A stretch of 64,000 nt of DNA from NCBI RefSeq assembly GCF_020217425.1, contig NZ_CP084091.1, positions 124,001-188,000 on the forward strand, given 5' to 3'. Source of the stretch: Halomicrobium urmianum. Its GTDB lineage: Archaea > Halobacteriota > Halobacteria > Halobacteriales > Haloarculaceae. The notes below the pieces were generated by a model that was given only the letters and a program-made list of their open reading frames with translations, made no database searches and was not told the origin of the DNA. Position numbers and translations under genes: made by a program. Positions 25,601 to 34,107 of the stretch are shown here, in pieces. Position 1 is the first letter of the stretch; every line of letters starts with the position of its first letter.

Positions 25601-26323
25601 ATGTACGACAACGCGAGCCCGCGTCAAGAACCCAGCGGGTATGAGTTGGAGCCAGCTCGCATAGTGCTGAAGAATGGCGAGGCGTTCGACGTCGCGCATC
25701 ACGACCGGACCGAGTCGGACCGGTGGGTGTTCGCGTACGTCGAGTCGCGGGACGGCGGAATTGATTACCGGTTCCCGGCGTCGGCGGTGCTGTACATCGA
25801 CACCAGCGACGGCGACGGTGACGAGGTTGAGCGTGTCGATGACATGGCGGATGCGCCCGTCACAATGCAGGTGATGGGTACGGGTGCGACACCGCCAATG
25901 ATTGAGGACGACGAGGACGAGGACGAGACGCTCGTCGCGGACGGTGGAGGCCCGGTCGGGCAGCTCACGCTCACCGGCGACGAAGCAGACCACCAACTCG
26001 TCAAGCACCGCGAATCACTGCACGTCGAGACGAGCAGCATCGACCGTGACGACCCGGTTCGGTACCGCGAGACGTTCACGGACCCACGCACCGGCGAGTG
26101 GACGGCGGTCTCGCAGACGTACCGAGTCGGTCACGTCGCGCCGGTCCGCGACACGGTCGAAATCTACGCGGTCGGTCAGGATGGCGAGGGTGACCCGGAG
26201 AAGGTACACATTGAGGACGAAGACATCGAGGATCTGTCTCGGTGCGTCGAGTGTGAAACCCTGATGGTGTACGACGACGCTCGGTGCGACGAGTGTTCCC
26301 GTAACGGGGGTGGTGACCGGTGA
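25601..26323 (+). CDS. acidic protein with C-terminal zinc ribbon, first gene of replication operon
   Basis: A 240-residue protein. The N-terminal domain has IVLKNGEAFDVAHHDRTESD and RFPASAVLYIDTSD, the middle is very acidic (about 105-120), and the C-terminus has a ribbon CVECETLMVYDDARCDEC. It is not recognised as a family. ATG 25601 begins the five-gene chain in which every junction overlaps by 1-4 nt. A nucleic-acid or partner-binding role in element replication is inferred from context only. Confidence 0.6.
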   Translation: MYDNASPRQEPSGYELEPARIVLKNGEAFDVAHHDRTESDRWVFAYVESRDGGIDYRFPASAVLYIDTSDGDGDEVERVDDMADAPVTMQVMGTGATPPMIEDDEDEDETLVADGGGPVGQLTLTGDEADHQLVKHRESLHVETSSIDRDDPVRYRETFTDPRTGEWTAVSQTYRVGHVAPVRDTVEIYAVGQDGEGDPEKVHIEDEDIEDLSRCVECETLMVYDDARCDECSRNGGGDR

Positions 26324-26508
26324 CCCGAGAACCTCAGTGTCCGGACTGTGGGCAGACGACCGAGTGGATCACGGAGATTGACCGGTTCGGTATCGTCACG
26401 GACATGCCCGCGATCTGCGACGGGTGCCAGGCGGATCGTTCGACCGTAGCCGCGTTTGAGGACGTGACGATGGATAACGACGTGTGTGGAGGTGCTACGC
26501 CCAAATGA
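26320..26508 (+). CDS. small zinc-finger protein
   Basis: A 62-residue protein with two Cys pairs (CPDCGQTTEW ... CDGCQADR) making a compact ribbon. It starts with GTG at 26320 inside the GTGA overlap with the preceding stop and ends in an ATGA overlap with the next gene. The unbroken coupling supports translation. The function is unknown. Confidence 0.6.
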   Translation: MTREPQCPDCGQTTEWITEIDRFGIVTDMPAICDGCQADRSTVAAFEDVTMDNDVCGGATPK

Positions 26509-26888
26509 CTCGGAACATCGATGTCGAGCCGGGTGAGTCGGTGCAGCCGCGCATGAGCCGCGGTCGCTGGGAGATCGACGCCGTCGCGGTCGGTGCACCG
26601 CGCACGGTCCGTGTCGACACGGTCACCGAGAGCGACTTGTGGCTGAAGACCGAGACAGGTGAAATTTATGTGAGTGATTCGGCACTCGCCCGGTGCGAGT
26701 GCGGTCAACTCGTCGCGCTCGGTGGCGTGTGCTGGCGGTGCGGTGAGTGTGAAGCAGCCGAGATCGATGGAGTGGACGTGGTCGAGGATCGCGTGAGTGA
26801 GTCGATGCGCGCCGCAGACGGGTACTGGCAGGAGGAGCAGGAGTACCGAGAGCTGAATGAATTGAAGACGAGCAGGGTGCTACTCTAA
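26505..26888 (+). CDS. small zinc-ribbon protein
   Basis: A 127-residue protein with an N-terminal beta-barrel-like segment (WEIDAVAVGAPRTVRVDTVT) and a ribbon (CECGQLVALGGVCWRCGEC). It starts with the ATG of an ATGA overlap and ends in a TAATG overlap with the primase-helicase gene. An accessory role in replication is inferred from tight coupling. Confidence 0.6.
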   Translation: MTRNIDVEPGESVQPRMSRGRWEIDAVAVGAPRTVRVDTVTESDLWLKTETGEIYVSDSALARCECGQLVALGGVCWRCGECEAAEIDGVDVVEDRVSESMRAADGYWQEEQEYRELNELKTSRVLL

Positions 26889-29455
26889 TGGCAGGTGAGG
26901 AACTGAACGACGAGTTCGACGGGACGAACATCCCGGGCGCGGACGGGTACGATGCGGAGCTCATCGATAACGAGCCGACGGACCCAGACGCGGACGTGGA
27001 GGAGCTCGCCCGTGAATACGTGAGTGACGCGAATTCGGTGAGTATGGAGAACATTGAAGTCCTGCAGAACGGAATCCGGTTCGCTGACCGTGAGGATAGC
27101 GGGATCGGCGTGAGCAGTATGCGTGAGATGCTTCGCCCGGACGGTCGTCGGGTGAGTGAGTCGGTCGATACCGCGGAACTGTTCGCGTTCATCAAGGATA
27201 CCGCGGAGGAGTCGAGCCCCGCGACTGAGTGGGAGGAACCCACCCCGAGCGACGCTGTAAGTGAGTCGAACACTGGTGAAGTGGACACGTTGAACCTGGA
27301 CGGTGACGCGTTTAGTGCCGGTGTCTTGTGGGGAAGCGTGAAGAACGCGTACGAGGAAGCCGTGTACGGTGACCACCGGAAAGAGACGGCGCGTGAGAAG
27401 GTCGCTGAGGCGTTGGAAGCGGAGACGGAGTGGATGTGGATCACCGACCGGTCGGACGAGCAGCACACGGAGCTGTGGCGGTACGACCACAGTGAGAATC
27501 GGTGGAAGGATGACGGGACGCTGTGGATCAGGCAGAAACTCCGCGAGGAACTCGGGTCGCTGTGCGATAAGGCCGAGTGGAACAAGGTTCGAGACCTCGT
27601 CGCAACGGCGAACCCGGTTCACAGCGATGAGTTGAACGCCACGGGTGACGACCGGACGCTCATCCCGTTCGAGAACGGCGTGTTAGTGCTGGAGAGCATC
27701 GAACTGGACGAAGACGGTTACATGAAGACCGGGCAGTACACGCTGCTGGAGCACGACCCGGCGTTCAAGTTCACGTTCCGGTTCGAAGCCGCGTGGAACC
27801 CGTCGCTCGCCCAGTTTGACGTCATCGACGAGTTCATGCGCGACATCACAGGGCCGTTCGGTGCAACCGACCAGACGACGGACATCCGCACGCTGTGGGA
27901 GTTCGCCGGGCACTCGTTCTTCGAGTACTACCACCCGGAGGCGTTCCTAATCTTCAGCGGTGAAGGCGGGGACGGGAAGACCGTGTTCTTCACGGTCGTG
28001 CAGGAAGCCCTCGGTGACGATAACCACACCGGGACAACATTGGAGAAGATCGCAGACGGGCAATTCAGCACGTGGCGCGTCGCGGAAGCGCGAGCGAACA
28101 TCGCCCCGGAAATCGGCGGGTCCGACGCCGTCATTCACGACATCAGCGAGTTGAAGTCGATGACCGGTGCGGACATGATGGAAGTTGAGCCGAAGCACAA
28201 GGCCGCGTACGACGTGCGGAACTCGGCGACGATGATGTTCGGGTCAAACAACCCGCCGGCGTTCACGGAGAAATCTCGCGCGTTGAAGCGTCGCCTGTAC
28301 CCGGTCGAAGCGCCGTACACGTTCCACGACGACCCGGACCCGAACGACCCGCGGCAGAAGCAGAAACGGTCGAAGCCGGAGTTGCTGAGTGAGTTGACCG
28401 CACCGGCCACGCTCGCCGCCGCAGCGGTCCGCATGGCGGAGGGTGCCCGGAGACTGCAGGTGAACGACGAATTCACGCTCGGGCAGGAACTGAGCCCGGA
28501 TGAACGCCTGGAAGCGTACGAGGAAGACGCCGACCCGATGGCGGACTTCGCGCGGACGTGCATTGAGGAGGACCCGCACGGGCCCGGTGTCGCGCTGGAT
28601 GACATCAAGGACGCATACGACGCGTACGCGTTGGAGCACGACCACCCGGAGAAGCCGCGGAACACGATTAAAGGCCAGTTGGAGCGAGCGCGTGACCTGC
28701 AGATTCGACGGTCGGACCCGCGTAGCTGGACGGAAGAAGAGGGTGACCGGACGGCCGTGTACAAGGGAATCCGGTTCACGGGTGCAGTCGCGGAGTACCT
28801 CCCAGCGAATGCGTTCTGGGAGCAGTACGACGGGTTAGAGAACCCGCACGCCACGGACGACGAGGACGTGAGTGAGTCAGTTGAGTTCACCGACGTTGAG
28901 GATCTGGATCCCGGTCGGCACGACGTCCGCGTGACGGTGAAGAACGTCCGCGAGGACCCCGCGCCGTGGTTGTTCGACCAAGGAGTGGTCGGTGACGACT
29001 CGGACGTGATTCGGTACGAAATCCCGGAAGGCGAGCAGTTAGAGGAAGGGGCGGTGTACCACTTGATGGACGCGGTCGTACAGCCGGATGACGCCGACCT
29101 GAAGCTGCAGATCGTGCCCGGTATGACGGACGTTCGGTTCATCAAGGACGGGTCGCGGGATGATGACCAGGAACCGATGGACGCCGCAGACGACGGCGTG
29201 AGTGAGCCGAACGGTGAGGAGGACCGAGGAGACGCGGGCGAGTCGGTCCCACAGAACGACCGCGTGCAGACGGTGAAGAAAGCAGTGAAGACAGTCGGTG
29301 ACGGCGGGAAGGGCGCGCCGGTCGCCAGGGTGAAGGCGGAACTGGCGAAGGCCAGTATCGACCCGGAGAAGGCCGAGAAGGAGATTAAGAAGCTGCTGAT
29401 GAAGGGTGAACTGTTCGAATCGACAGCAGACCACCTGCGGGTGACCGCAGAATGA
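26888..29455 (+). CDS. SF3 primase/helicase with OB-like domain and MCM-like winged helix
   Basis: An 855-residue replication protein. The centre is a D5/P4-type superfamily 3 helicase: Walker A GEGGDGKT (about residue 360), a Walker B-like NIAPEIGGSD, the conserved KSMTGAD, the sensor FGSNNPPAF and an Arg-rich KSRALKRRL. The upstream part resembles the D5-N domain. Residues about 675-770 (LDPGRHDVRVTVKNV, EEGAVYHLMDAVV) look like an OB fold. The last 50 (APVARVKAELAKASIDPEKA, then HLRVTAE) closely resemble the C-terminal winged helix of haloarchaeal MCM. It probably unwinds and primes the element's origin. The catalytic primase residues at the N-terminus are not obvious. Confidence 0.8.
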   Translation: MAGEELNDEFDGTNIPGADGYDAELIDNEPTDPDADVEELAREYVSDANSVSMENIEVLQNGIRFADREDSGIGVSSMREMLRPDGRRVSESVDTAELFAFIKDTAEESSPATEWEEPTPSDAVSESNTGEVDTLNLDGDAFSAGVLWGSVKNAYEEAVYGDHRKETAREKVAEALEAETEWMWITDRSDEQHTELWRYDHSENRWKDDGTLWIRQKLREELGSLCDKAEWNKVRDLVATANPVHSDELNATGDDRTLIPFENGVLVLESIELDEDGYMKTGQYTLLEHDPAFKFTFRFEAAWNPSLAQFDVIDEFMRDITGPFGATDQTTDIRTLWEFAGHSFFEYYHPEAFLIFSGEGGDGKTVFFTVVQEALGDDNHTGTTLEKIADGQFSTWRVAEARANIAPEIGGSDAVIHDISELKSMTGADMMEVEPKHKAAYDVRNSATMMFGSNNPPAFTEKSRALKRRLYPVEAPYTFHDDPDPNDPRQKQKRSKPELLSELTAPATLAAAAVRMAEGARRLQVNDEFTLGQELSPDERLEAYEEDADPMADFARTCIEEDPHGPGVALDDIKDAYDAYALEHDHPEKPRNTIKGQLERARDLQIRRSDPRSWTEEEGDRTAVYKGIRFTGAVAEYLPANAFWEQYDGLENPHATDDEDVSESVEFTDVEDLDPGRHDVRVTVKNVREDPAPWLFDQGVVGDDSDVIRYEIPEGEQLEEGAVYHLMDAVVQPDDADLKLQIVPGMTDVRFIKDGSRDDDQEPMDAADDGVSEPNGEEDRGDAGESVPQNDRVQTVKKAVKTVGDGGKGAPVARVKAELAKASIDPEKAEKEIKKLLMKGELFESTADHLRVTAE

Positions 29456-30030
29456 GCCGAGCGGGCGGTCCCCCGGTCAGTGTGGACCCGTCGATAGTGC
29501 GGTTAGTTCGGGTGTACGCGGACGACCTGAAGGAGAATCTCCCACGCCCCGGTCGGTCATGGGAGTGGGTCGAGTGCGATCTCGACCCCAGCCTGCAGCA
29601 GCGCCTAGCGTCGCACGATCTGATAGTGAAGGACGGTGAGACCGAGCGGTGGCGTACGACTGAGCGGTTCTGGAGTTACGTCATCTACCGGTTAGGCGTG
29701 AGCGAGGACGCGCTCGGGACGGCCCTCGGGCAAGAACAACTGTTCGCGTCCGGGACGGACGTCACGAATAGTCAGAGTCACGCCCGTGTCGACACGGACC
29801 TGCAGCCGGCCCATACGGGTGAAGCAGTGCAGGTGACGCTCACCGGTGACGCCGCGACGGTTGACGACGACGAGATGGAGTTAGTCGAACGGCACGCCGC
29901 GAAAGGCCCGAGTGACGACGAGGACCCCGCGAAGGGGACGCTCCCCCTCGGTATGTACACGACGTCCGAGTGGGACGGTCCGACCTTGTCGAAACGTTCG
30001 CTCGCCCGGCCGACCGGCACGGTCTACTAA
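29452..30030 (+). CDS. hypothetical protein at end of replication operon
   Basis: A 192-residue protein that overlaps the helicase stop by ATGA. The N-terminal half is helical and winged-helix-like (SIVRLVRVYADDLKENLPRP, WRTTERFWSYVIYRL); the C-terminal half is disordered and acidic. No family is recognised. It closes the five-gene chain and may regulate replication. Confidence 0.5.
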   Translation: MSRAGGPPVSVDPSIVRLVRVYADDLKENLPRPGRSWEWVECDLDPSLQQRLASHDLIVKDGETERWRTTERFWSYVIYRLGVSEDALGTALGQEQLFASGTDVTNSQSHARVDTDLQPAHTGEAVQVTLTGDAATVDDDEMELVERHAAKGPSDDEDPAKGTLPLGMYTTSEWDGPTLSKRSLARPTGTVY

Positions 30031-30228
30031 CCCGGCCTCTCTACTATCTAAGCTGAGTCAAGTGGCTGTAACGTCGGTTCGCAGAGATACTCCAGACAGT
30101 CCTCCTTGTCGGACAGAAAGACTTCGTTGATACTCTCTCCTGACTATCTTGTGGACACTTTACGATCTCAATTCGCAAAGAAGTATTCACTGCTACAGGT
30201 GAGCGTAGCTGCGAAAATGAGTCCCGCG

Positions 30229-31020
30229 CTACGACCAGCCGGCCTCTCGACGCATCACGTCGTCACGGAGTTCCTCTATTGTCTCCACGATATCGTCGTC
30301 GTCCATCATCTCGACACGTCGAACCGTAAGTTCCTCTCGGAGTAGTGTCGTCGTCCGGCTTACGATGTTACTGTTCGACGGTGGATCGTCGTACGTTCCC
30401 TCCTCCTTGATTTCGTTCAGTGTGTCGTGACAGAGAAGGTCACCGCATGCGTGCGTAACAGGGATGTACCGTGCGAAATCGTGGTCTAGAACGTCGTTGG
30501 CGAGTTCTTGGAAACGGAGAACTTGCTTCGTTCTACTGTAGTCCCGATCCTCAACCTCTCCAGACTCACCTTCCTCGTAGGTGAGCTCAGCACCCCACCA
30601 GATCCGGTGTAGTGCGTTAGAGTATGCGTCCGTCCCAGCCCCCAGGAACTTCTCCTCCATGTTCCCTGGACTCTCTGGATCGAAGACGTGGTCCCACCGG
30701 TAGTGAACAAACTCCGGGAATCGAACGACACAAAGGTAGTGCCAAAGACCGGCATCCGCCGCCTCGTTGCGCGTCAGGTCGAGTGTACGGTGAAGTGTCG
30801 GAGCCAACTCGGCGTCTATGAGTGAGTCCTGAGCGTCGATGTCGTCGTCAGCACGGATTTCCTCTATTCGCTCGTCTATAGGACTGAGGTCTATGGAACG
30901 ACCCAGCGGCTGTAAGTACGGACCAAGGTCGTCCTCGGTGAGTTCCCGCTCGCCCGCGAGGAAGCGATTGTCGATCATCGGGTGGGCCGCACTCTGCAAG
31001 TGGTAAAGTTCAGTCGCCAC
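30229..31020 (-). CDS. DUF6339-like protein, module A third gene
   Basis: A 263-residue helical protein. Residues about 65-130 hold DAGLWHYLCVVRFPEFVHYR, NMEEKFLGAGTDAYSNALHR and IWWGAELTYE, which match, block by block, the protein at 43304-43993. The pattern fits the DUF6339 family as I recall it, which has no known biochemistry. GTG at 31020 was chosen because it aligns with the paralogue's start and overlaps the upstream stop by 11 nt; longer in-frame sequence to 31143 is non-homologous. It follows the ATPase and partner genes in one transcription unit. Confidence 0.65.
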   Translation of the reverse strand: MATELYHLQSAAHPMIDNRFLAGERELTEDDLGPYLQPLGRSIDLSPIDERIEEIRADDDIDAQDSLIDAELAPTLHRTLDLTRNEAADAGLWHYLCVVRFPEFVHYRWDHVFDPESPGNMEEKFLGAGTDAYSNALHRIWWGAELTYEEGESGEVEDRDYSRTKQVLRFQELANDVLDHDFARYIPVTHACGDLLCHDTLNEIKEEGTYDDPPSNSNIVSRTTTLLREELTVRRVEMMDDDDIVETIEELRDDVMRREAGWS

Positions 31021-32080
31021 TCTGGATCGCCTCCTCGATAAGATTCGTCGTGTCGGACGGGATGTCGTACTGCTGATGCACCGCACGTTCGATCCGCTGG
31101 ACGAGATCTGGGATATCGACGTGACTGCGAACGTCTTCGGCAAGTCGGATCGCCGCTTCGTCCTCCCCGAGATCGGGATACAAATCGTCCAAGAAGATGT
31201 CTAACACGTCTTCCTGCCACCGGTACTCTGGTTCGCCGGTGTCGGGGCTCGTGTCCCGTGCTGTCTGCATTAGTAGCTGCGTCCAGACGGAGTGCTCAAT
31301 GTAGTCGTAGAGTACATCGCGCAGCCGTGGTGGCCCACCCGTAGCTCCCGTATTGTTCAGAACTTCCACCACCTGTGGGTGTTCCTGGTTCAGATAGAGT
31401 TGGGGATTTCGCGGCGCCTCCAGGCTGAGATAGTGGATATGGTTCTCGTCGGGGAAGCTGTCGTAGTCGCTGAAGTCCTCTATGATCGGCATAAGAAGGC
31501 TTCCACCGTCCTCCCGCTCGTCAAGTCGAACGATCCACGAGAGCCCATCAGCGACTCGTGCACCGATCTTTGACGCGTGTTTCGACCCACCAGAGCCGCC
31601 TTTCTCGGTTCTGGTGAGGAACGGCTTGATCTTCACTCGTCCACGGTGGTCGTCACGGTTGATGCTCATAGTGAACTCGTAGGTTCCTCCATCTAGGGGA
31701 GAGTCGGCGAGTATCTGCCGGTCCCGACTCATTGCGAGAGGGTTCTCCTTCACCAGTGCGAGGCGACCCGGCGTCTCTTCCCACTCGTCGAACGGGAAGA
31801 TCTCCTCAACAGTATCCTGTTCGACGGAAACCGTACCTTCCAGCTCCAGACTTTCCCAGTTACCCTCGTCCACCAGCGATAGAAACTGGTCGTCCTCGTC
31901 GAGGTTTCCTCTATCACCGAGAGGAGCCCCATCTAGACGGAACGATTCGACATCGAATTCGAGCCCCTCTTCCTCGTACTCATGCGGGAGAGACTGGTTG
32001 ACTAAGCTGCCTGTCTGGACGTCATCTTCTCCTTCTTCGTCCGGTTCTGTTCCTTCGACTCCCTCGTTGACAGTCGCCAT
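31010..32080 (-). CDS. beta-rich partner of GHKL ATPase, module A second gene
   Basis: A 356-residue protein of unknown family. The N-terminus is acidic and low-complexity; the middle is beta-rich (GTYEFTMSINRDDHRGRVKI); the C-terminal half carries YLSLEAPRNPQLYLNQEHPQ and LRDVLYDYIEHSVWTQLLMQ, paralogous to blocks in 42265-43302. No nuclease or ATPase motif is visible. Its ATG overlaps the stop of the ATPase gene by one base, so the two products are probably made in fixed ratio and may form a complex. Confidence 0.6.
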   Translation of the reverse strand: MATVNEGVEGTEPDEEGEDDVQTGSLVNQSLPHEYEEEGLEFDVESFRLDGAPLGDRGNLDEDDQFLSLVDEGNWESLELEGTVSVEQDTVEEIFPFDEWEETPGRLALVKENPLAMSRDRQILADSPLDGGTYEFTMSINRDDHRGRVKIKPFLTRTEKGGSGGSKHASKIGARVADGLSWIVRLDEREDGGSLLMPIIEDFSDYDSFPDENHIHYLSLEAPRNPQLYLNQEHPQVVEVLNNTGATGGPPRLRDVLYDYIEHSVWTQLLMQTARDTSPDTGEPEYRWQEDVLDIFLDDLYPDLGEDEAAIRLAEDVRSHVDIPDLVQRIERAVHQQYDIPSDTTNLIEEAIQSGD

Positions 32081-33972
32081 TACTCGTCCCTCCGTTCTGC
32101 CACGTCAACCGACACCTTCAATCTGGTCTCGACTTGTCGGTGATCTTCTGTTGACACACCCTCGAAGGAGATCTTCGATGTTCCAGGAGCCGGTTCCAGC
32201 CGCCCGACTTGGACTCCATTCTGTTCCGGGAGTGATATTGAGACTCCAGCCGTATCTGACGAGATGTTCTGCACGGGAAGACGGTCCGACGTCGCTCTCT
32301 CCTCGGCCATCCGGATCAAGGAGACGGTGACTGCTCGTATCTCGTTCTGGTCGCTCAAAGGCTCCACCTCACCGTTGAACGACCAGTGTGTGTACACCTC
32401 GTCGAACGAGATGTTTGTGCTTCCGGTGACGCGCTGACTACTGGGAGACTCACGATCAGAACGACCACCTCGTGATTCGTTTCCAATATTGAACCGGTTT
32501 CCCAGACGCTGAGGCCCAGTCGTGCCTCGGTCAACGTCGGGCGCGACGAGTCCACGTAACGTTTCGGTCACGTCAGACTTGATACCCTCTACTGCGGTCC
32601 GGAACCCCCTGGAGTAGGTGTTCGCCAGTGTCTCCGTTCGCACCCACTCGTCGTGCTGAGGTGGCTCCGCAGCGGTCAGGAATTCCTCTACGGTAGTGTC
32701 TTCATCTCGTGGACTCTCGTCGGTTCCCCATGGTCGTGCGCGCCCACCGAGGAGGACGGCGTGGAAGTCCTGATTTCCGACGACGACTCTATCTCGGTCG
32801 TAGTACTCGACGACCATCCCCGCACCTCGGACGAACGCCACCTCGTTCCGATGCTGATACTCTCCGGTATCTGCACGTCGGACCAGCAAGTCGAGTTGGG
32901 TATCTGCACCGCCACTGCCGTCGTTCTTCTCGGGGACGTCGAGTGAGATGGCCGCCTGCGCGACATCTCCGGGTTCGTCCAGCTGACTGACCGAGTCAAC
33001 GCGGTCGTCGAGACAGCTTGTGAAGGGTTCGTACTGCGGATACTCGTCGATACTTGCTTGTTTTGTCTCACCCTCCACTTCGACTGCTACCTCCAGATCA
33101 CCACGATAAATCGCGGGCCAGAACCATTCGATTGCCATCTCCGTGATCTGGTCTGCTAACTCTTCGTCTTCTAGTCGCTCTTCCGCTGTAGGTACGCGGA
33201 AGTCTACAACTTGGATACTCGTTCCCGGTCCGTCTGGACGACTCAACTGGAGTTCGTCCGCTATCGATTCGGCTTCTTCTCCCCAGATGGACTCTGGCCT
33301 CGCGCCCTCCTCGTCGCCGTTCAAACCGCCGTACCAACCGTGCCCTTGGTACACCGTATCTCCGTCCTCCGACTTGTGCGTCGGTAAGCGTGTGCGACCG
33401 ATCAATCGAGGGGACTGGTCTTTCGGGTCGGGCTCGCTCAGCGTTGAGTTGAACATGACGAGTGACAGGCCAGAGTACAGCCAGAGGACAGCCTTCCCTA
33501 GACCGTAGCTCCCGCCGGCGGTATCTCCTGATTTACTGCTGAACAGGACGTCACGGACTAGTGCAGTGAAGTTCGATTCGTCGGCGTTCTCCTCACCGAG
33601 TAGACCTTCTGTGTTCTGGTCCTCGATAGTTAGAATTCGGATCTTCTCGTCGTCTTTTATACGCTTGATCGCCTCTGCGATGTGCTTGCCGCTCTCTGTG
33701 TCTGTCGCTAATTTAGCGTGCTCTGACCACGTATCGATATCGAGTGCTCTGAGGTACTCTATGGCCTCGTCGCCTTCTAACGACTCCAGTTTGAACGTGA
33801 CCCGTGCTGGTTGATCGTTGTCTAACCGTGCGTCGTTCGAGTTCTGCAGAACCTCTCGAACGAACGTCTTTAGCCCTGGTTCACCGTGCGACATCGCGTA
33901 CTTTGCGACGTCGTCACCGTATCGCGCATCGGTCGGTCGAGAGGTTGTGAATCCCCACTGACCGCTCATCAC
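32080..33972 (-). CDS. GHKL/MORC-like ATPase, module A first gene
   Basis: A 630-residue protein with a Bergerat-fold ATPase at the N-terminus. N box: E40, N44, D47 in VREVLQNSND. G1-like motif: EDQNTEGL (D118, N120, G123). G2 motif: GGSYGLGKA (G153-K160). The rest includes a transducer-like beta-alpha region (EWFWPAIYRGDLEVAVEVEG) and a C-terminal domain with no family match. GHKL proteins of MutL/Hsp90/MORC type act as ATP-driven clamps; MORC-like forms have been described in restriction-modification operons. It is a clear paralogue of 40364-42262. Its start lies 135 bp after the GIY-YIG gene. Confidence 0.75.
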   Translation of the reverse strand: MMSGQWGFTTSRPTDARYGDDVAKYAMSHGEPGLKTFVREVLQNSNDARLDNDQPARVTFKLESLEGDEAIEYLRALDIDTWSEHAKLATDTESGKHIAEAIKRIKDDEKIRILTIEDQNTEGLLGEENADESNFTALVRDVLFSSKSGDTAGGSYGLGKAVLWLYSGLSLVMFNSTLSEPDPKDQSPRLIGRTRLPTHKSEDGDTVYQGHGWYGGLNGDEEGARPESIWGEEAESIADELQLSRPDGPGTSIQVVDFRVPTAEERLEDEELADQITEMAIEWFWPAIYRGDLEVAVEVEGETKQASIDEYPQYEPFTSCLDDRVDSVSQLDEPGDVAQAAISLDVPEKNDGSGGADTQLDLLVRRADTGEYQHRNEVAFVRGAGMVVEYYDRDRVVVGNQDFHAVLLGGRARPWGTDESPRDEDTTVEEFLTAAEPPQHDEWVRTETLANTYSRGFRTAVEGIKSDVTETLRGLVAPDVDRGTTGPQRLGNRFNIGNESRGGRSDRESPSSQRVTGSTNISFDEVYTHWSFNGEVEPLSDQNEIRAVTVSLIRMAEERATSDRLPVQNISSDTAGVSISLPEQNGVQVGRLEPAPGTSKISFEGVSTEDHRQVETRLKVSVDVAERRDE

Positions 33973-34061
33973 GACACCCCTTCGGTGTTAGCGAATGTGA
34001 CTGCAGATGTATCAGAGAAGTGGGCGCTACGATTCATAATTGCCACAACGCTTCCCCGTCG

Positions 34062-34074
34062 ACATAAATATGTG
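34062..34074 (-). promoter_or_regulatory. TATA-like element before module A ATPase
   Basis: On the minus strand the sequence reads CACATATTTATGTC about 95 nt upstream of the ATG at 33972. It could give the three-gene module its own promoter, separate from the upstream GIY-YIG gene. The distance implies a leadered transcript, less common in haloarchaea. Confidence 0.35.
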
Positions 34075-34107
34075 CGGTGTGCTTTCGGTGTAGTTCCACG
34101 TTTGCGA

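Noticed and set aside
26623-29145. Several long minus-strand frames opposite the helicase gene
   Set aside because: They are Ser/Arg-rich shadows of the primase-helicase and show no family features.
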